64,000 nucleotides of DNA from Pelobates cultripes (lineage: Eukaryota > Chordata > Amphibia > Anura > Pelobatidae): NCBI GenBank assembly GCA_933207985.1, contig OW240914.1, positions 205,992,475 through 206,056,474 of the forward strand, read 5' to 3'. A program made the position numbers and the translations under genes. This document shows positions 1 through 12,870 of this stretch, piece by piece (the stretch's first letter is position 1; the number at the start of each line of letters is the position of its first letter). The notes below the pieces were generated by a model. That model was not told where the DNA came from and ran no database searches. It saw nothing but the letters and a program-made list of their open reading frames with translations.

Positions 1-1276
1 TCATATCCATTGTTACTTAATGCTGGGAGTGAATATTGATCTTGGAAATCTAAAATATGATCAATTAAAGGCATACCAACATTCTCACTGCACTGGACTG
101 CACTACGTTTATAAGAATATATAATGTGACATACCAAGTGTGAGTGGCAAATTGGAAACATAGTATTATATTTAATTTTTCACAGTTCAACACCATGTTT
201 TGGTATTCTGTTCTGTAATCCTAGCATTTCCCCCTACTATTTTTGCATTTACACATCTGATTTATCCTGGTAAAGTCTTCATTGATATATTAAAGGGTTA
301 CCTACTGAGTTCCTAAAAGGTTACAAGTTGAGAATTTGGATAAATGTTTCATTTTATAGTGTTACATGGAACTGTAAAAGATGAATTCCTAGAAATAAAC
401 ATGACTTGTCATTGATTCATTAAATAGTGATCACAATTCTATTAAATTGTTTCCAATAAAATACAAACATATCCTTCAATTTCTTCTTTTTTTTTTATAA
501 GGGCCATCTGTGTCTAATAAGGAACCGTTTTTCCTACGCTGTTAAACATTTACATCTGTACATTTCCGCTGTAAAATAGGTAATAAAATGTTTATTATAT
601 TTTACTGGTAAATTGTATATACATTTGTTGTAGGGCATATAGCTGTGAGTAGGATTCCACCAAAGTTTTGAGACCCTACAAAGGTTAAGGGACATAATTA
701 CAATATACACAATGTTATTTTCCAGGTCCACCCAGCCTCCCTTTTCTTACCTTGACAAGGAGAGCTGGATTGAAACCCCATTCCTGAAGTCCAGCGGGGA
801 GCTGTGGAAGCTGCAGAGATCGCTCTGTAGTGATTGCCTATCTCCCTGCATGCAGCAGGGGTGATATCATGTCCTCACTCTAGCATCAGTAGAGGAGGGA
901 CTGACGGACCTGGGAAATCCCTGCACCCCCTCAGCTCTCACTCCACATCCAGCTTCAGTTTAGTGGTAGATCAGGCCCCAGCCACACGGTACAACCACCA
1001 GTAATGCCCAGTGAAAGGGTGCCTGCTCCTGCTGGAGACAGATGCTTTGCTCTGTGCACCCACCTCCCCCTACTAGTATGCTATTGCTCTAGACCTCAAA
1101 TCAACTAGCCAGCTCTTGCTGGAGGCAGGTGCTCAGTACACCCACATCTCATGGGGGTGGACCGCCCCATCTCGCTTTCTCTTCTTATTAGTACGCTGCT
1201 GCTATAGAGCTCAAAACAGCATGCCAGCTCTCAACACAGTTTTTCCATTTTTATTGCATACAACTTCTAATAATTA
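1..1276. other. AT-rich sequence without recognised gene
   Basis: No reading frame with recognisable protein similarity, no RNA gene and no repeat that I can name. The only short open frames lack domain-like composition. Around 740-1240 the GC content rises, but I see no coding signature. Confidence 0.5.
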
Positions 1277-1319
1277 CACTGATCAGCCACAACATTAAAA
1301 CTAACCTTTCTAATATTGT

Positions 1320-2765
1320 GTAGGTCCCCCTCGTGCTGCCAAAACAGCTCTGATGCATTGACGCATGGACTCCACAAGACCTCTGACTGTATCCTACCAA
1401 GCAGATCCTTCAAGCCCTGCAAGTTGTGAAGTGAGGCCTGTAGGATAGAGTTTGTGGTTACAGCATAACCTACAAATGAGTGAGTGAGTCACATTGAGAT
1501 CTGGGGAATTTGGCAAAGGCAATACCTTGAACTCTTTGTTAAAGGACCACTATAGTGCCAAGAAAACATACTTGTTTTCCTGGCACTATAGTGCCCTGAG
1601 GGTACCCCCACCCTCAGGGTCCCCCTCCCGCCTGGCTCCGGGGAGAGGAAGAGGTTAAACTTACCTCTTTCTCCAGTGCCGAGCGGGGAGCTCTCCTCCT
1701 CCTCTCCGCCTTCTCTCCTCCACTTCTGCTGAATGCGCATACGTGGCAAGAGCCGCGTGCGCATTCAGCCAGCCAGTCTCATAGGAAAGTATTTACAATG
1801 CTTTCCTATGGATGCTGGTGTCTTCTCACTGTGAAAATCACAGTGAGAAGCACGCAAGCGGCTCTAGCGGCTGTCAAGAGACAGCCACTAGAGGCTGGAT
1901 TAACCCATTTATAAAAATAGCAGTTTCTCTGAAACTGCTATGTTTATAGAAAAAAGGGTTAACCCTAGCTGGACCAGGCACCCAGACCACTTCATTAAGC
2001 TGAAGTGGTCTGGGTGCCTATAGTGGTCCTTTAATGTTTTTCAAACCTATCCTGAACAAAGTTTGCAGTGTGGCAGGGTGCATTACTCTTCTGAAAAAGG
2101 CCACTGCCATCAGGGAACACCATTGCCGTGAAGGGGTTACATGGTCTGCAATAATCTTTAGGTAGGTTTTACATATTAAAGTAACATCCACAAAATTGCC
2201 AGGACCCAAAGTTTACCACCAGAGGATAGCACTGCTTTCTTCCCATTGTGTATCCTGCTGCCATATCTACCCAGGTATATGATGCACACGAACTCGTACA
2301 TCCACCTGATTTAAAAGAAAACATGATTCATTAGATCAGGCAACCTTCTTCTCTTTCTGATGCTCACATCCCCATTGAAGGTGCTGTTGTTGCTGGACAG
2401 GGGTCATCATAGGCACTTTGACCAATTTATGCCATACACAGCAATGTATTCTGACACCTTCCATCATGGCCAGCATTAAATTCTTCAACAATTTGAGCTA
2501 CAATAGCTTTTCTGTGTAATCGGACCAGATGAGCTAGCCTTCACTCCCTGTGTGCATCTATGAGCCTTGTGCGCCCATGTCCCAGACGCCAGTTCACCAG
2601 TTGTCCTTCCTTGCACCACTTTTGGTAGGTACTAACCACTGCATACAGGGAACACACCACAAGACTTGCCATTTCCAAGATGCTCTCACCCAGTTGTCAA
2701 GCCTTTACTATATGGCCCTTGTCAAAGTCACTCAGATCTTTCCACTTGCCAATTTTTCTTGACTT
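1320..2765 (-). pseudogene. Tc1-like transposase pseudogene
   Basis: Read on the minus strand from about 2765, the frame starts with a helix-turn-helix region (KDLSDFDKGHIV, then SLYAVVSTYQKWCKEG), the DNA-binding half of Tc1 transposases. Further along, a QKSNAPCHTANF segment corresponds to the family's DNAPCH motif, with the second catalytic Asp replaced. A SPDLN segment follows on the far side of the inserted MITE. The end reads RGLVESMRQCIRAVLAARGG, a typical Tc1 C terminus. Internal stops, at least two frameshifts and the MITE insertion abolish function. The family cuts and pastes at TA sites; this copy cannot. Confidence 0.75.
1539..2034 (+). mobile_element. TTAA MITE, family A copy 1 (full length)
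   Basis: This 496-bp element is bounded by TTAA and has terminal inverted repeats TTAAAGGACCACTATAG at both ends. A second, inner palindrome covers the first 50 bp (AGGAAAACATAC around GTTTTCCTGGCACTATAG). Internally it has a CpG-rich section with TGCGCATACG, a CACTGTGATTTTCACAGTG palindrome, and a 'cagtttctctgaaactg' hairpin. It has no coding capacity. TTAA ends and AAAGG termini fit the T2/piggyBac-type MITEs of frogs (inference). It inserted into the older Tc1-like element. Confidence 0.85.
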
Positions 2766-3285
2766 CAACACATGAAATTCAAGAACTGACTGTTCACTTG
2801 CTGTCTTATATATCCCACCCTTTGGCAACTACCATTGTAACAATATAATCAATGTTATTCACTTCACGTGTGAGTGGTTTTTAATTTTGTAGCTGACCAG
2901 TGTATTTCAGGATTTGCATCATATGGAAAAACAAATATCAATGATAAAAACAAATATGTACTGTACATTGTTAAAAGTATGTGTGAACCTCTTCAAATGA
3001 GTGGATCAATCTATATTGGTCACTTCCACTGCTAAAACCTGTATAAAATACACAACCATAAAGTCCCATACAAATCTCTGGCAGAAGAACGGCCTATGGC
3101 ACATCACTGCATTCCTTCTTTCCATCAAGTGCAAATCTCCAAACTGTTTCTAGAAGCATATGTACAAGAACTGTTTGTTAGACACTTCTTTAAATGATCT
3201 TCCTTGGCTGAGCACACAAGTGACACTATGCAATTCCATTGATCATCTTCAATTACTTCTGTGATTTTCATGGCACAGTATAGGT

Positions 3286-3411
3286 CAGGGGTAGCAGTAT
3301 TTGGCTTTCCAGATGTTGTGATCTCCACTAATGCTCTGACAGCCTTAATGCTGGCAAAGAATCAGGGGATATGTAGACCACCACAACTGGAGTGCCAATG
3401 GCAGGTTTTGG
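3286..3411 (+). mobile_element. Old, diverged copy of a short hAT MITE
   Basis: The segment begins CAGGGGTAGCAG and includes CCAGATGTTGTG. It then runs through 'aatgctggcaaagaatca' into a complementary arm with 'ccacaactgga'. It matches, with many substitutions, the much better preserved 136-bp palindromic element at 17224-17359. The right end is vague and no TSD is visible. Confidence 0.55.
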
Positions 3412-3499
3412 TAATTGCTTCTCAATCCTTAAGACACACCCTAGAGTCCAGGACTGAGATATTTTCCAATTCTGTTTCAGCGGAGATACTGACAGAACT

Positions 3500-3861
3500 G
3501 CCTGCCTAACCCATCAGACGCTCCCTCAGTCTTCAATTGTTTAAGAAGTCCCGCAAAGCACATCTGTTCAGAAATGCTTATGCACTCCGAGAGTAACTTA
3601 GCTATACTTATCCATATATCACCCCCAGTTCTGCTACGTTTCCACCTTGTTTGGTAGCTGTCAAACTGGCTGCCCTGTGTATTTGTACCCCACCTCATCT
3701 AGACTGTAAGCTCGTTTGAGCAGGGTCCTCATTTACCTATTGTTCCTTTGTCACTGTGTAATTGTCTCATTTATTATAATTCCCCCCCACTCCCTTTCAT
3801 AATATTGTAAAGCGCTGCGGAATTAGTTGGCGCTATATAAATACCAATAATAATAATAACA
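3500..3861 (+). mobile_element. L2-type LINE, 3' end with ORF2 C terminus
   Basis: A short frame ending at 3596 reads LQLFKKSRKAHLFRNAYALRE and then stops. This matches the extreme C terminus of vertebrate L2-type reverse transcriptases as I know the family. The 3' UTR follows, including 'agactgtaagctcgtttgag', and ends in 'gtaaagcgctgcggaatta', 'gttggcgctatataaata' and an (AATA)n tail. Such 5'-truncated tails are normal for L2 in frogs, fish and reptiles. Another tail-only piece lies at 40316-40363. Confidence 0.8.
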
Positions 3862-5219
3862 TTATGCACAATTACATTCTTGATTGGTAATTGCAGTACA
3901 GTGGCAACATTTTGAACATGTTGACTACATCACCAACACTGGGAAAGACTGATACAAAAATAGTTTGCCATGATTAACGTAGAAGAATATGTCTGGACTA
4001 CACAGAACCTAAATTTCAAACTTATTGAACAACTTTGGATGAATTGGAAATCAGACTGTGAGCAAGTCTTAGTTACCAAAAAACACTGGCGCTCTAGTAG
4101 TTGAATAATAGCAAAACCATATAATTAATTCCATGTCTGTAAAAGTCTCCTACGGGTCCAAAACCTCTTGTAGCAGCAAATTGGAACATACTCCATATTA
4201 ATAACCATGAATCTTGAAAATGGCCATAGTAATGTATCTTATTAGTGGTGTTCCCCCGAGTCTTGAGAGGAGTCACTTTGCTAAAAATCTGTAAACACTT
4301 TAAAAAATAATAATGTTTCTTTTATTGCAGAGACACTGGTGATGGGTGAAATTCAGTTCCACTCAAGGGACTATGTTAACAGTGCAGTGCTGGAATTACT
4401 GTTATAATATTCCCTGATAATGAGGTATCATTACACTTCAAATAATTAAATACGTGCTGTTATATATATCATAATTAATATTTAGCATCCTGTGCTATTT
4501 CCACTAGTTTATCAAAACAGAAAAGGTTTGCACATGCATATATTATCATTTTGAATACATTTCATTATTATTTTGCTTCTTTAAAGGATAACTATTTCTA
4601 AAACAAACTGATTAAAAAAATAGACCTGTAGAAATTTAGTCAATTCAGAAACCACTAGCAAGATGCTGTAGATTGTAAATGTCACAATATTCACAAAAAC
4701 ACTTCCACCAACAATTCTTTACTGAATACTGTACATATTCATTAAAGTACAGCAGTAGTGCATTTAAATAAACCAATTGTTGCATTTTACAGCTCAGGAA
4801 AAATATTTAAAATAATATATACTGAACATATTTCATTATATGCCATTACCATTTTTTACCATATACCATTTTAAATATTTTGCCCCATATGTATTTGGCA
4901 TATTTTATGTACTATTTTAAATGATTTTGTTGATACTAAAATGTGTGTCTATTTTTTTTTTTTTTACTTTCTTTCAAACCACTATTTTTTATTTTTGTAA
5001 CTCTTGCTTTATTGGAGTACAAAAAGTATTTGCATTTTACAATAATATGTGACAAATCAAATAACAAATATTGTAGAAATTACGCATATCCAACCAACTA
5101 CATTAGTACAGAAATTGGAATGGTGAGCTAATATTGATTAACTGAAGGATATGAAATTGTGTTACTGAAGGGAATCAAAAAGAAAAAGGAACATGCTTTC
5201 ACTCTTCCTGTTCCTGTTC
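3862..5219. other. AT-rich interval, possible Tc1 remnant only
   Basis: No gene seen. Around 3985-4090 (plus strand) a frame reads VWTTQNLNFKLIEQLWMNWK, faintly like the SPDLNPIEHLWDEL region of Tc1 transposases. The match is too decayed to call a separate element. The rest is AT-rich DNA with poly-T tracts. Confidence 0.35.
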
Positions 5220-6890
5220 CCTTCATTTTCTTTTCCCTTTTTCATTTTCCTTGTGTGGGAAGGGTTGGGATACTATGGGTAGTAGAATGGAATAGGGAAT
5301 AGAGGGAAAGGAGGAAAGGAGAAAAAAGAGGGGCGGGGTTCGATCATTAATCCAAGGCCCATGCACATACTTGTGTAATGTAGCAGTGGTTGTCTCTATG
5401 TGTGCTCCTGTGTCCCTATTACAGGTGTAATGATCCCTGAGGACAGCTAACACATCCACTATAACCAGGTTGAGTTGTATTTCTGGAGGTAGTTTGAAAA
5501 GAACAAAATAAACTCTTCTATTGAGCATATTTCATCCACTTTAGTGACGCAGTCTTGGACCATAGGTGCAGACCTCTTCCACTAGAACATCGGAATTAGA
5601 CATTTACTAGATATAGAAACACAGATTTATGATATTGTCTGACCGGCATTTGAGTGCAGTAGATACACCTCTGGTGTAAACAAAATAGTTTTGTCAGTTC
5701 GGTCTGAGATTACATTGTAGATGTGCTCCCAGAAGGACTGGATATTGGGGCATTCCCACCAAAAGTGGAACAGTGTTGTGAGTTATCTTTTGCATCTCCA
5801 ACACTCCAAGTTTTAGTCTGGCAAGAACATTGATATCTCATCTGGTGTTGTGTACCAGTGGGTAAGCATTTTATACTAGAATTCTTGAAATGTGGGGCAA
5901 ATTGAAGACTTGTGTGTTAGTGTGAATAGGTTACCCATTCCTCAATTGTGGATAGGATGAGTGTTTCAGATCTCTCTCTCAGATCTTAGTATAGTACAGC
6001 TGTGTTTTTCTGGGGGGAGGGAGTTGGTGGGTAGGGGTGAGACCTGGTCTGCATATAACAGGGTTTAGCGTGATGAGGACGAAATGTGTGTTCACATTTC
6101 ATAGGGATTCAAACTTGGTTTGTAGGCGCAGGGAGATAGGGAGGTTTGGTATATCCAGGAGAATGTGTGTAAGCTGGAAAAAGCTAAATTATGTCAGCAA
6201 ATGTTGTGGTTGTGAGATATTTAGGTACAATAGTGTGCAAAGGTGGTCATCTATGTATACGTCCTGATATGGGAAAGGATATAGGAAACCTAGTTAAGTA
6301 ACAAAGCATTTGGAAATGCCCTGCAGAAATTGTGGGTTCCCGGTGATGGGTAGTTAGAGGAGACAAAGGTGGTGAAAGTGAGTTTTTTTATGGCTATTAA
6401 TTTCCAGAGGGAAGTAATGTTTGGTATGGTAGGGTGGTTTTGTGAGACGTTGGGATGCACCTCAATTCATTTAGTGGAATGTCAATGAATTTGGATTCTA
6501 GCTGTATCCAGAGTTGGCTGGGTGGGGCTATGTAGGTAGACCGCTTTGTGATATTTTGCTAGGGCAGACAGTCCCAAGCCCCCTTGTGATTAGATCTGAT
6601 GAGAATGTCATATTGCAGGAGACATTTAAGACCTTGCCAGACGTATTCCATGAAAGTCTTGCATATTTGTTCTGAAAAAAGATTGCGGAATGCATATTAG
6701 AGTTTGTAGAAGTAAAAAAAAAAAGTGGGAGTATGTTCATCTTCAGAACAACAATTCTACCACACCAAGTGATATGATTACGAGTATCTCCGTCTTGGTG
6801 AAATTCATTTTCAGGTTTAATATGGACTCAGAAGTGTGAAATGCTTGCATTATAGAAGGTAGGAATTCTACAGGGTTTGTAATAGTGAAA
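5220..6890 (-). pseudogene. L1 ORF2 3' portion (decayed)
   Basis: Minus-strand translation gives scattered L1 ORF2 landmarks in the right order. First is FTITNPVEFLPSIMQAFHTSE, the post-RT region. Next is RIVVLKMNILPLFFF, corresponding to the conserved KMNILPK stretch. After about 900 bp comes a WECPNIQSFWEHIYNV segment, the C-terminal HLLWxCP cysteine region. Finally HKYVHGPWIN ends near 5340. Frameshifts and stops break it everywhere. The RT core and everything upstream are missing, so it is a 5'-truncated dead copy of an L1 lineage different from the one at 46452-52484. Confidence 0.75.
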
Positions 6891-8894
6891 AGTAAAACAT
6901 CTATCTCTTGACCACCTCCTAACCCTTTCTCCTAACTCACTCTATCATTTGACTGCCTCCTAAAACTTCCCTTGATATTCGCGTTAGTGAGTATTGCATT
7001 CAAGAAGAGTAGTTGTAGAAGAAGTCCTTCCGCCTCTCGCTTGGCATTGGAACTACTTGGCCAGTGAGGAAGATCTCTGATCTCTCCACCAGGCTTGAAG
7101 ATTGGTGGGATGCATAGGGGGAGCAAGGCACAATCTGGGTGATCAATTGCACCCTTTAGCAACACATATGGCTGACAAGGACTATATTAATGCTTTTTCA
7201 TACTCTTGTCCAAATGAATGACACGGAGAGTAGGAATATGATATCATACACCATCAGTCCCTGATGTGGCAGAACCATCCAGGTTTAGGGGTCCTGTCTC
7301 TCTGTTAATGGTTGGTTCCCTGGTGTCTTACAGCATGAGTGTGTCTAATGATGTGCTCATGCTGTGCTGGGGGTACATACTATGCCTCGAGCTGGTCCGA
7401 CCAGTGAGGCACAGCGTAATTAGCTATTGCACCTCTCAGCATTGCCAAAGGGTAGACCTACTTGCAGATCATATATATGAGCATATATGCTGGGAGAGTC
7501 ATAATTTTTCTATATCCTGACTATGCCCCCAAAAAAGTCACAAAATGCAAGAAATCAACCAGTGTGGATGAGAAAATCAAGTGCATGCTGGGAAATAGTA
7601 TGTTCTAAACACAAGTTACAGTTATATATACTTTTAGCACTATGAAAAATAAAGAATAATGATTTTATAGGTGACAAATTAACCTTGAATTACGATATTC
7701 AGTAAGTCTCGAAATAAAAAAAAAAAGATGCAAATGTAAAGTCTCAATATAATAACCAGATGGTTTGCAACAGAAACATAGATTAAGCAAACTGCACCGA
7801 CTGAATCCAGTGGCATTTTCTTTTGTTGCATAAAGACTTGTTTGCCAAATTCCAAAGGAGAACCTGGGCCAAAAATTCATGAATACCTGAGTGCTTGCCC
7901 AAACCTATTAAAGATGTGGATGTAACATGAGCTGCCAGAAAAGTTAATACCTTTGTAATAGAGACTTCCTGTGTTCTACGGTGTAGAATTACTATTAAAT
8001 ATAAAGGGACCCTTCCATTTAGGTTTATAAACGATCATACATAGAGACATTTACTTGTATATCATAACGTTAATGAGTATGCATATTTCATTGCTTTTGG
8101 AAGTCTACATTTTAGAAAACAAATTGATTTTCCATTTGTTTATCCTCACCTTTGCACTTTCCGAACAATAGCCATTATTTCAATTCTGGCAGTATTCCAT
8201 GTGGCTAAAAACCCCACAAACCAATCAGAAAGCAGATAATTAAAATGGGGTGGATCTAATTTTTTTGTGTTGTTTTTCCTTTTTGTATCTTTCTCTCTAT
8301 AGATCTCATTAACGGATTTTACCAAAATGTAGGACCGATTTGTTAAGCATAAATTCTCAGTTTTCATAACATAGAAACATATTTAAATTTATATTGACAT
8401 GTTCATGCCCAAATCTATTAGCTAAAATAACACACAAGCTTCTCTAAAAACTGTCTATTATGTTTAGAAAATGCACACTGCGCTGAAAAAGAGAAAGGTA
8501 AAGGAGGGTTCCCTCCCAGACCACTGGAAAATATATGAAATTTCATATTTCTGACAGGTATGTAAATGTATTTCTTAGAAATAAATGTATGAATGTTCTA
8601 TTAAATGATTTGATATGTATTGAATATATATGTAATTTATCCAGTTACTTGATAATGGCTATCCTGACCAAACTGAAGAGTTGTTTAATAACCACAGAAT
8701 TTAAAATTATTTCAACAAGAGAGAAATTATAGTCAAATTCAAAAGGCAGCCAAGGTACTTTAACAATTATATGTTGAAGTAGCAGTTATAGTGCTGTTAG
8801 GTTGTGGGCACCGTCCAAAGGTTTTCTATTAAACCACATTCATATGGTGACCAAATTATGAGCTAGAAAAATCCTGGAGGCAGTTTTGAGGACT
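6891..8894. other. Interval without recognised gene
   Basis: I see no coding similarity, RNA gene or named repeat here. Open frames are short and of random composition. Confidence 0.45.
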
Positions 8895-9240
8895 ATGTGT
8901 GTGACTGTAATTGTGTGTGTGACTCTAATTGTGTGTGTGCCTGTAACTGGATAACTCTAACTGTGTGTGTGCCTGTAAGTGTGTGTGGCTATCAATGAGT
9001 GTGTGACTGTAACTGTGTGTGACTGTGAATCCTTGTAACAGTGACTATGTCCTTGTAACAGACTATGTTTGTGACTGTGTGACCGTGAATATGTGTGTGG
9101 TGTCTGACTGTGTTTGTGCCTGTAACAATATGTTTTGACTATGTGTGGTGTGTGCATATGTCTGTGTTTGCGGGTGTAACTGTATGTTACAAAGTGTATG
9201 TGTTTGGCTGTGTGCACCTGACTACTTTGTGACTGTGTCT
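8895..9240 (+). repeat. TG-rich minisatellite (TGTGTGACTGTAAC-like units)
   Basis: Irregular tandem units of the type gtgtgtgactgtaactgtg with interspersed tgcctgtaac. The minus-strand frame across it (His/Thr/Ser-rich, 86 codons) is only the translation of the repeat. The unit is closely related to the array at 11575-12380. Confidence 0.85.
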
Positions 9241-9403
9241 ATCTTACAAAATGGGAAGTAAGAACAGCACCTACCAACCAAAGAACGGTGCAAGGAATCT
9301 GGTCCCGAACTTATACCAGTATGCACTATATATTCAGAAAAGTATAAAAATAAATTCTAGCACTTCCTTTTGAAAGTACTGGCCATTTATTCAGGTGCTT
9401 TTA

Positions 9404-9450
9404 GTGTAAAACAGCCGCATTTCGACCGTGCAACTGTCTTTATCTGACTC
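9404..9450 (-). other. Decayed hammerhead-like Penelope terminal motif
   Basis: Read on the minus strand, the segment resembles the conserved end motif seen at 33628 and 52904: a purine-rich GATAAAGAC box, a GAC/GTC stem, then GTCGAAATGCGG. The CTGA box is mutated (CAGA), so cleavage is unlikely. The downstream bases continue into ordinary AT-rich sequence. It is probably an old Penelope-like terminal fragment. Confidence 0.3.
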
Positions 9451-9512
9451 TGTATTTCTGGATGTGTGATTGTGTGTGTGTATGTGACCATGTGTATGTG
9501 ATTGTGTGTGTG

Positions 9513-9770
9513 TACCGCTGTACGCTATCCACACCAGAGCTGGCCACAGCTCCCTCAAATGTGAGTTTTTTTACCTCTTCTTATCTGCACATTGAACCAC
9601 ATCAAAATTGAGAGCACTATTGTTGCTTTCTGTCTTTCTTTTTCGAGCTCTGGACTACCAGACGGTGCTGACGGAGACCCCTCCCTACATATCCCATAAG
9701 CGGGGATTATACCGCTGTACGCAATCCACACCAGAGCTGGCCATAGCTCTCCGAATGTGAGTTCTTTACT
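9513..9770 (+). repeat. Direct repeat pair, 197 bp apart
   Basis: About 60 bp beginning taccgctgtacg, including cacaccagagctggcca, occurs at 9513-9573 and again at 9710-9770 with a few substitutions. It may be two units of a partly decayed tandem or terminal repeat. I cannot name the family. Confidence 0.7.
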
Positions 9771-11163
9771 TTTTGTTACCTATCACACCCTGAACTTTCA
9801 TACTATACCATTAGTCGCCTCTACCTCTCTTGTATTTACATATACGGAACGGTCTACACCAGACGCATCCACAGAGGAACTCTATCAAGTATCCTAGACC
9901 ATCTATTGGCACCCTAGCAATACTTTACTGGACTATCTACCCTTATTTGGCGCAGCCCTTCCATATCTTTTTGTATCTATCCAGCGAAGGACCCGAGGGG
10001 TTTTCCTTCATTTGGGTTGCTGCCTACCTTGACTAATTTTGTGATTACTAGCGCTGAATTCTTTTTGTGTTTATCCAGATGATACCGTTAGTGTTTCAAT
10101 AACATTAAAATATGGATGACATTGACATAAATAATAATAATAGGGAAGTAAAATTTCCACAGCTATATTGGTGAGCAGAGGCCAGTCTGCCGGTGTCTTG
10201 AGGACCTCCAGTATTTGTCAAATCACTCCAAAACGGATTAACCAAGAACTAGGGTATTTTACTAAATGCCTAACTGTACCATAACCACTACATTGACAGG
10301 TAGTGATTTTATTGCTCCAATGACTTTCTAGAAAAAGGAGTTTTTTTTATTTTACGGTGCCCCTAACTTTAGCACATCTGTAATCAACACTCCAAGGTCC
10401 CTTTCTATGTGCGGTTGTTAACAAATATATATTCTATATACAAATAAATGCTTGCAGCATCATTGACAATTTACTTTACACTCCATTAATTTGCATTTAC
10501 CCAAGACCCCTAAAGCTTTGAAAAGATAATACATTGAGATATTATATTATGTTATTTTATATTATTAATAATTATGATATTAGTCAACTACTGGTTAAAG
10601 GCCAAGAATTTCTTTTAAACAAACTCCTCAAAGATTTAATTAATTGTCATGAGTTGCAATACCAATTTTGAGAAGCCCACAAGGGACTCTCTAGTTCATT
10701 TAATTTGTGAGAAACAAATTAAGTACATCTTCCATGCAGATAATATTCATGGGTAATCTTGCTGCCAATACCTAACAAGAACACTGTCATTTATGCAAAA
10801 AAAAAAAAAAAGTCCTACGCCTTTTAAATTTAAATACACAATGCTCTATGTAAATGAGCCCATCCTTTTGGCATTACTATCGCCTTGTCTCCTAAAGCAA
10901 GGGTGTGTAACCTTTTAGCTGACTGTTTCCAAACAATTATTGGAAAAGGTATCCAAAAACAGTTCAATAATGGCTAGTCCTAATCCCAATTCATTACAAA
11001 GGGCCAATAATCAGGTCTATTTTTCCTCTATTTCTCACAACATATACCTCTCGCCATTCCTTATCCCTGCACCGAATGTATTTTTAAGGGAGAAGGGTTT
11101 CTCAGGGCACCATGGTTCTTATAGGGCTATTTACTTAAGAGAGAATTAAAAAAAAATGTAAAA
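9771..11163. other. Interval without recognised gene
   Basis: AT-rich, with one poly-A run near 10797-10812. No coding similarity or classified repeat is recognised. Confidence 0.45.
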
Positions 11164-11218
11164 TGTAAAGGAACACTACAGGCACGCTGAACACTTCATC
11201 TCAATGAAATGGTCTGGG
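11164..11218 (+). mobile_element. MITE fragment interrupted by hAT-like element
   Basis: The sequence 'aaaggaacactacaggca' followed by 'cttcatctcaatgaaatggtctggg' looks like the first 50 bp of a TTAA MITE related to family A. The expected interior ('cagccactagaggcgctcc') reappears at about 12800-12870, after the inserted element at 11219-12785. No right terminus is preserved. Confidence 0.5.
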
Positions 11219-12785
11219 CAGGGCCGGCCTTAGGGGTGTGCGAGCTGTGCGGCCGCACAGGAGTGCCATGGAGCAGGGGGCACCATGCGGCTGACACAGC
11301 TCTCACATAGCCGGGTGACAGAAGTGCAGGGGGGAGCTAAAGCAGGTAACCAGGTGGAGGATTTCATTATTTGTCACCTGGGTCTATGAAAAAAATATCG
11401 AGGCGGTGGGGGTGGGGATTACCAAGCGGCAGGGCGATGCTTATCGTGAGGTGGAGGTGGGGCTAAAACCTACCAGAAGCCCCTGGTAACTGCTGCACAG
11501 GAAGGAAGAAGCCCCTGCTTCCCCAACAACCAACTGCCTCCTCTCCCTCTTCCAGCCATAATGGAAAGAGGTAAGTGTGTGCTTGTGTGTGTGTGTGTGT
11601 GACTGTCTGTCTGTGTGACTGTCTGCCTGTGTGTGTGTGTGACTGCCTACCTGTGTGTGACTGTCTGCCTGTGTGTGACTGTCTGCCTGTGTGTGTGTGA
11701 CTGTCTGCCTTCCTGTGTGTGTGTGTCTGTCTGTCTCTGTGTGTGTGTGTGTGTGTGTGTGTGACTGTCTGCCTGTGTTTGTGTATGTGTGTGACTGCCT
11801 GCCTGCCTGTGTGTGACTGTCTGCCTGCTTGTGTGTGTGTGTGTGTGACTTCCTGCCTGTGTGTGTCTGCCTGCCTGTGTGTGACTGTCTGTGTGGGTAT
11901 GTGTGTGACTGTCTTCCTGTGTGTGACTGTAACTGTTTGTGTCGCTGTAGCTGTGCCTTTGTGTGTGCTTGTGCCTTTATGTGAGACTGCATCTGTGTTT
12001 GTGACTATCTGCCTTTAACGGATGTGTGTGCCTATCAGTGTGCATGAGTGTCTGCTTGCCTGTAACCGAGTGTGTGTGACAGTCTGCTTGTAATGAAATA
12101 TGTGTGACTATTTGCTTGTGAATGTGTGACTGTCTACCTGTAACTGTGTGTGTGACTGTGTGCCTGTAACTGTTCGTGATTGTGTGTCTGTAACTGTGTG
12201 TGACTATCTGCCTGTAACTGTGTGTTTGTCTCTGTGACTGTCTGCCTGTAACTGAGCATGTGTGACTGTCTGCCTGTAACTGTGTGTGTGTGTGTGTGTC
12301 TGACTGTCTGCCTGTAACTGAGCGTGTCTGACTGCCTGCTTGTAACTGTTTGTGTGACTGACTGTAACTGTGTGTCACAGTATTATGTGACATACTTTGT
12401 CTGCCCCTTTGTAATGCACTTCTGTTAGCTGCAGACCATAAGTAGCTGTCTTCTGAACTCCGGCCAATCTCTGCAGATTACCAGTGTAAGCTCTAACACT
12501 GTAAATACCTGAGCTAACAAGACAGTTACTTGTAGTCTGCACACGTTGAAGATTCCCAGCACACACTGGACCACCAGAGATCTTCATCCCCCCCACACTG
12601 CAAGTTAACAGGATAGGGGGAATGAATATTTGTTTTTAATTTAATAATTCACCTATACAAACCTACACCCCTATACACGCACACATATATGGATGAAGGT
12701 GCATGGTCGGGGAGGATGGAGGACAGGGGCGGGGGGGGGGATTGGACTTTTCGCACAGGGCGCCTAATGGCCTAAGGCCGGACTT
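11219..12785 (+). mobile_element. hAT-like non-autonomous element carrying a minisatellite
   Basis: The left end starts CAGGGCCGGCCTTAGG. The right end, reverse-complemented, starts CAAGTCCGGCCTTAGGCC, giving imperfect inverted termini of about 18 bp of the CAGGGCCGGC type common in hAT elements. No transposase is present. About half of the element is an irregular TG-rich minisatellite. I could not find matching 8-bp target duplications, so the ends may have been trimmed. Confidence 0.6.
11575..12380 (+). repeat. TG-rich minisatellite (TGTGTGACTGTCTGCCTG units)
   Basis: About 800 bp of imperfect tandem units tgtgtgactgtctgcctg, shifting toward tgcctgtaactgtgtgtg in the second half. Long open frames on both strands (up to 183 codons of His-Thr-Gln-Ser or Cys-Val-Leu repeats) result from the repeat having no stop codons in some frames. 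They are not genes. Confidence 0.9.
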
Positions 12786-12870
12786 GATTTCATAATTACA
12801 GCCACTAGAGGCGCTCCAGCAAAATAGAGTAAAACTCTGCTATTTCTATCAAATGGTTTCAGAAGAATGA

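Larger units (their letters stand above)
1277..2902 (-). mobile_element. Degenerate Tc1-like DNA transposon, split by a MITE
   Basis: Imperfect terminal inverted repeats face each other. The left end begins CACTGATCAGCCACAACATT and the right end, reverse-complemented, begins CACTGGTCAGCTACAAAATT. Both ends are flanked by TA, the Tc1/mariner target duplication. The interior, read on the minus strand, carries the remains of a Tc1-type transposase. A 496-bp TTAA MITE (1539-2034) sits inside. Removing it leaves about 1.13 kb, somewhat short for a Tc1 element, so small deletions are likely. Stops and frameshifts throughout show that it is an old, dead copy. Confidence 0.8.
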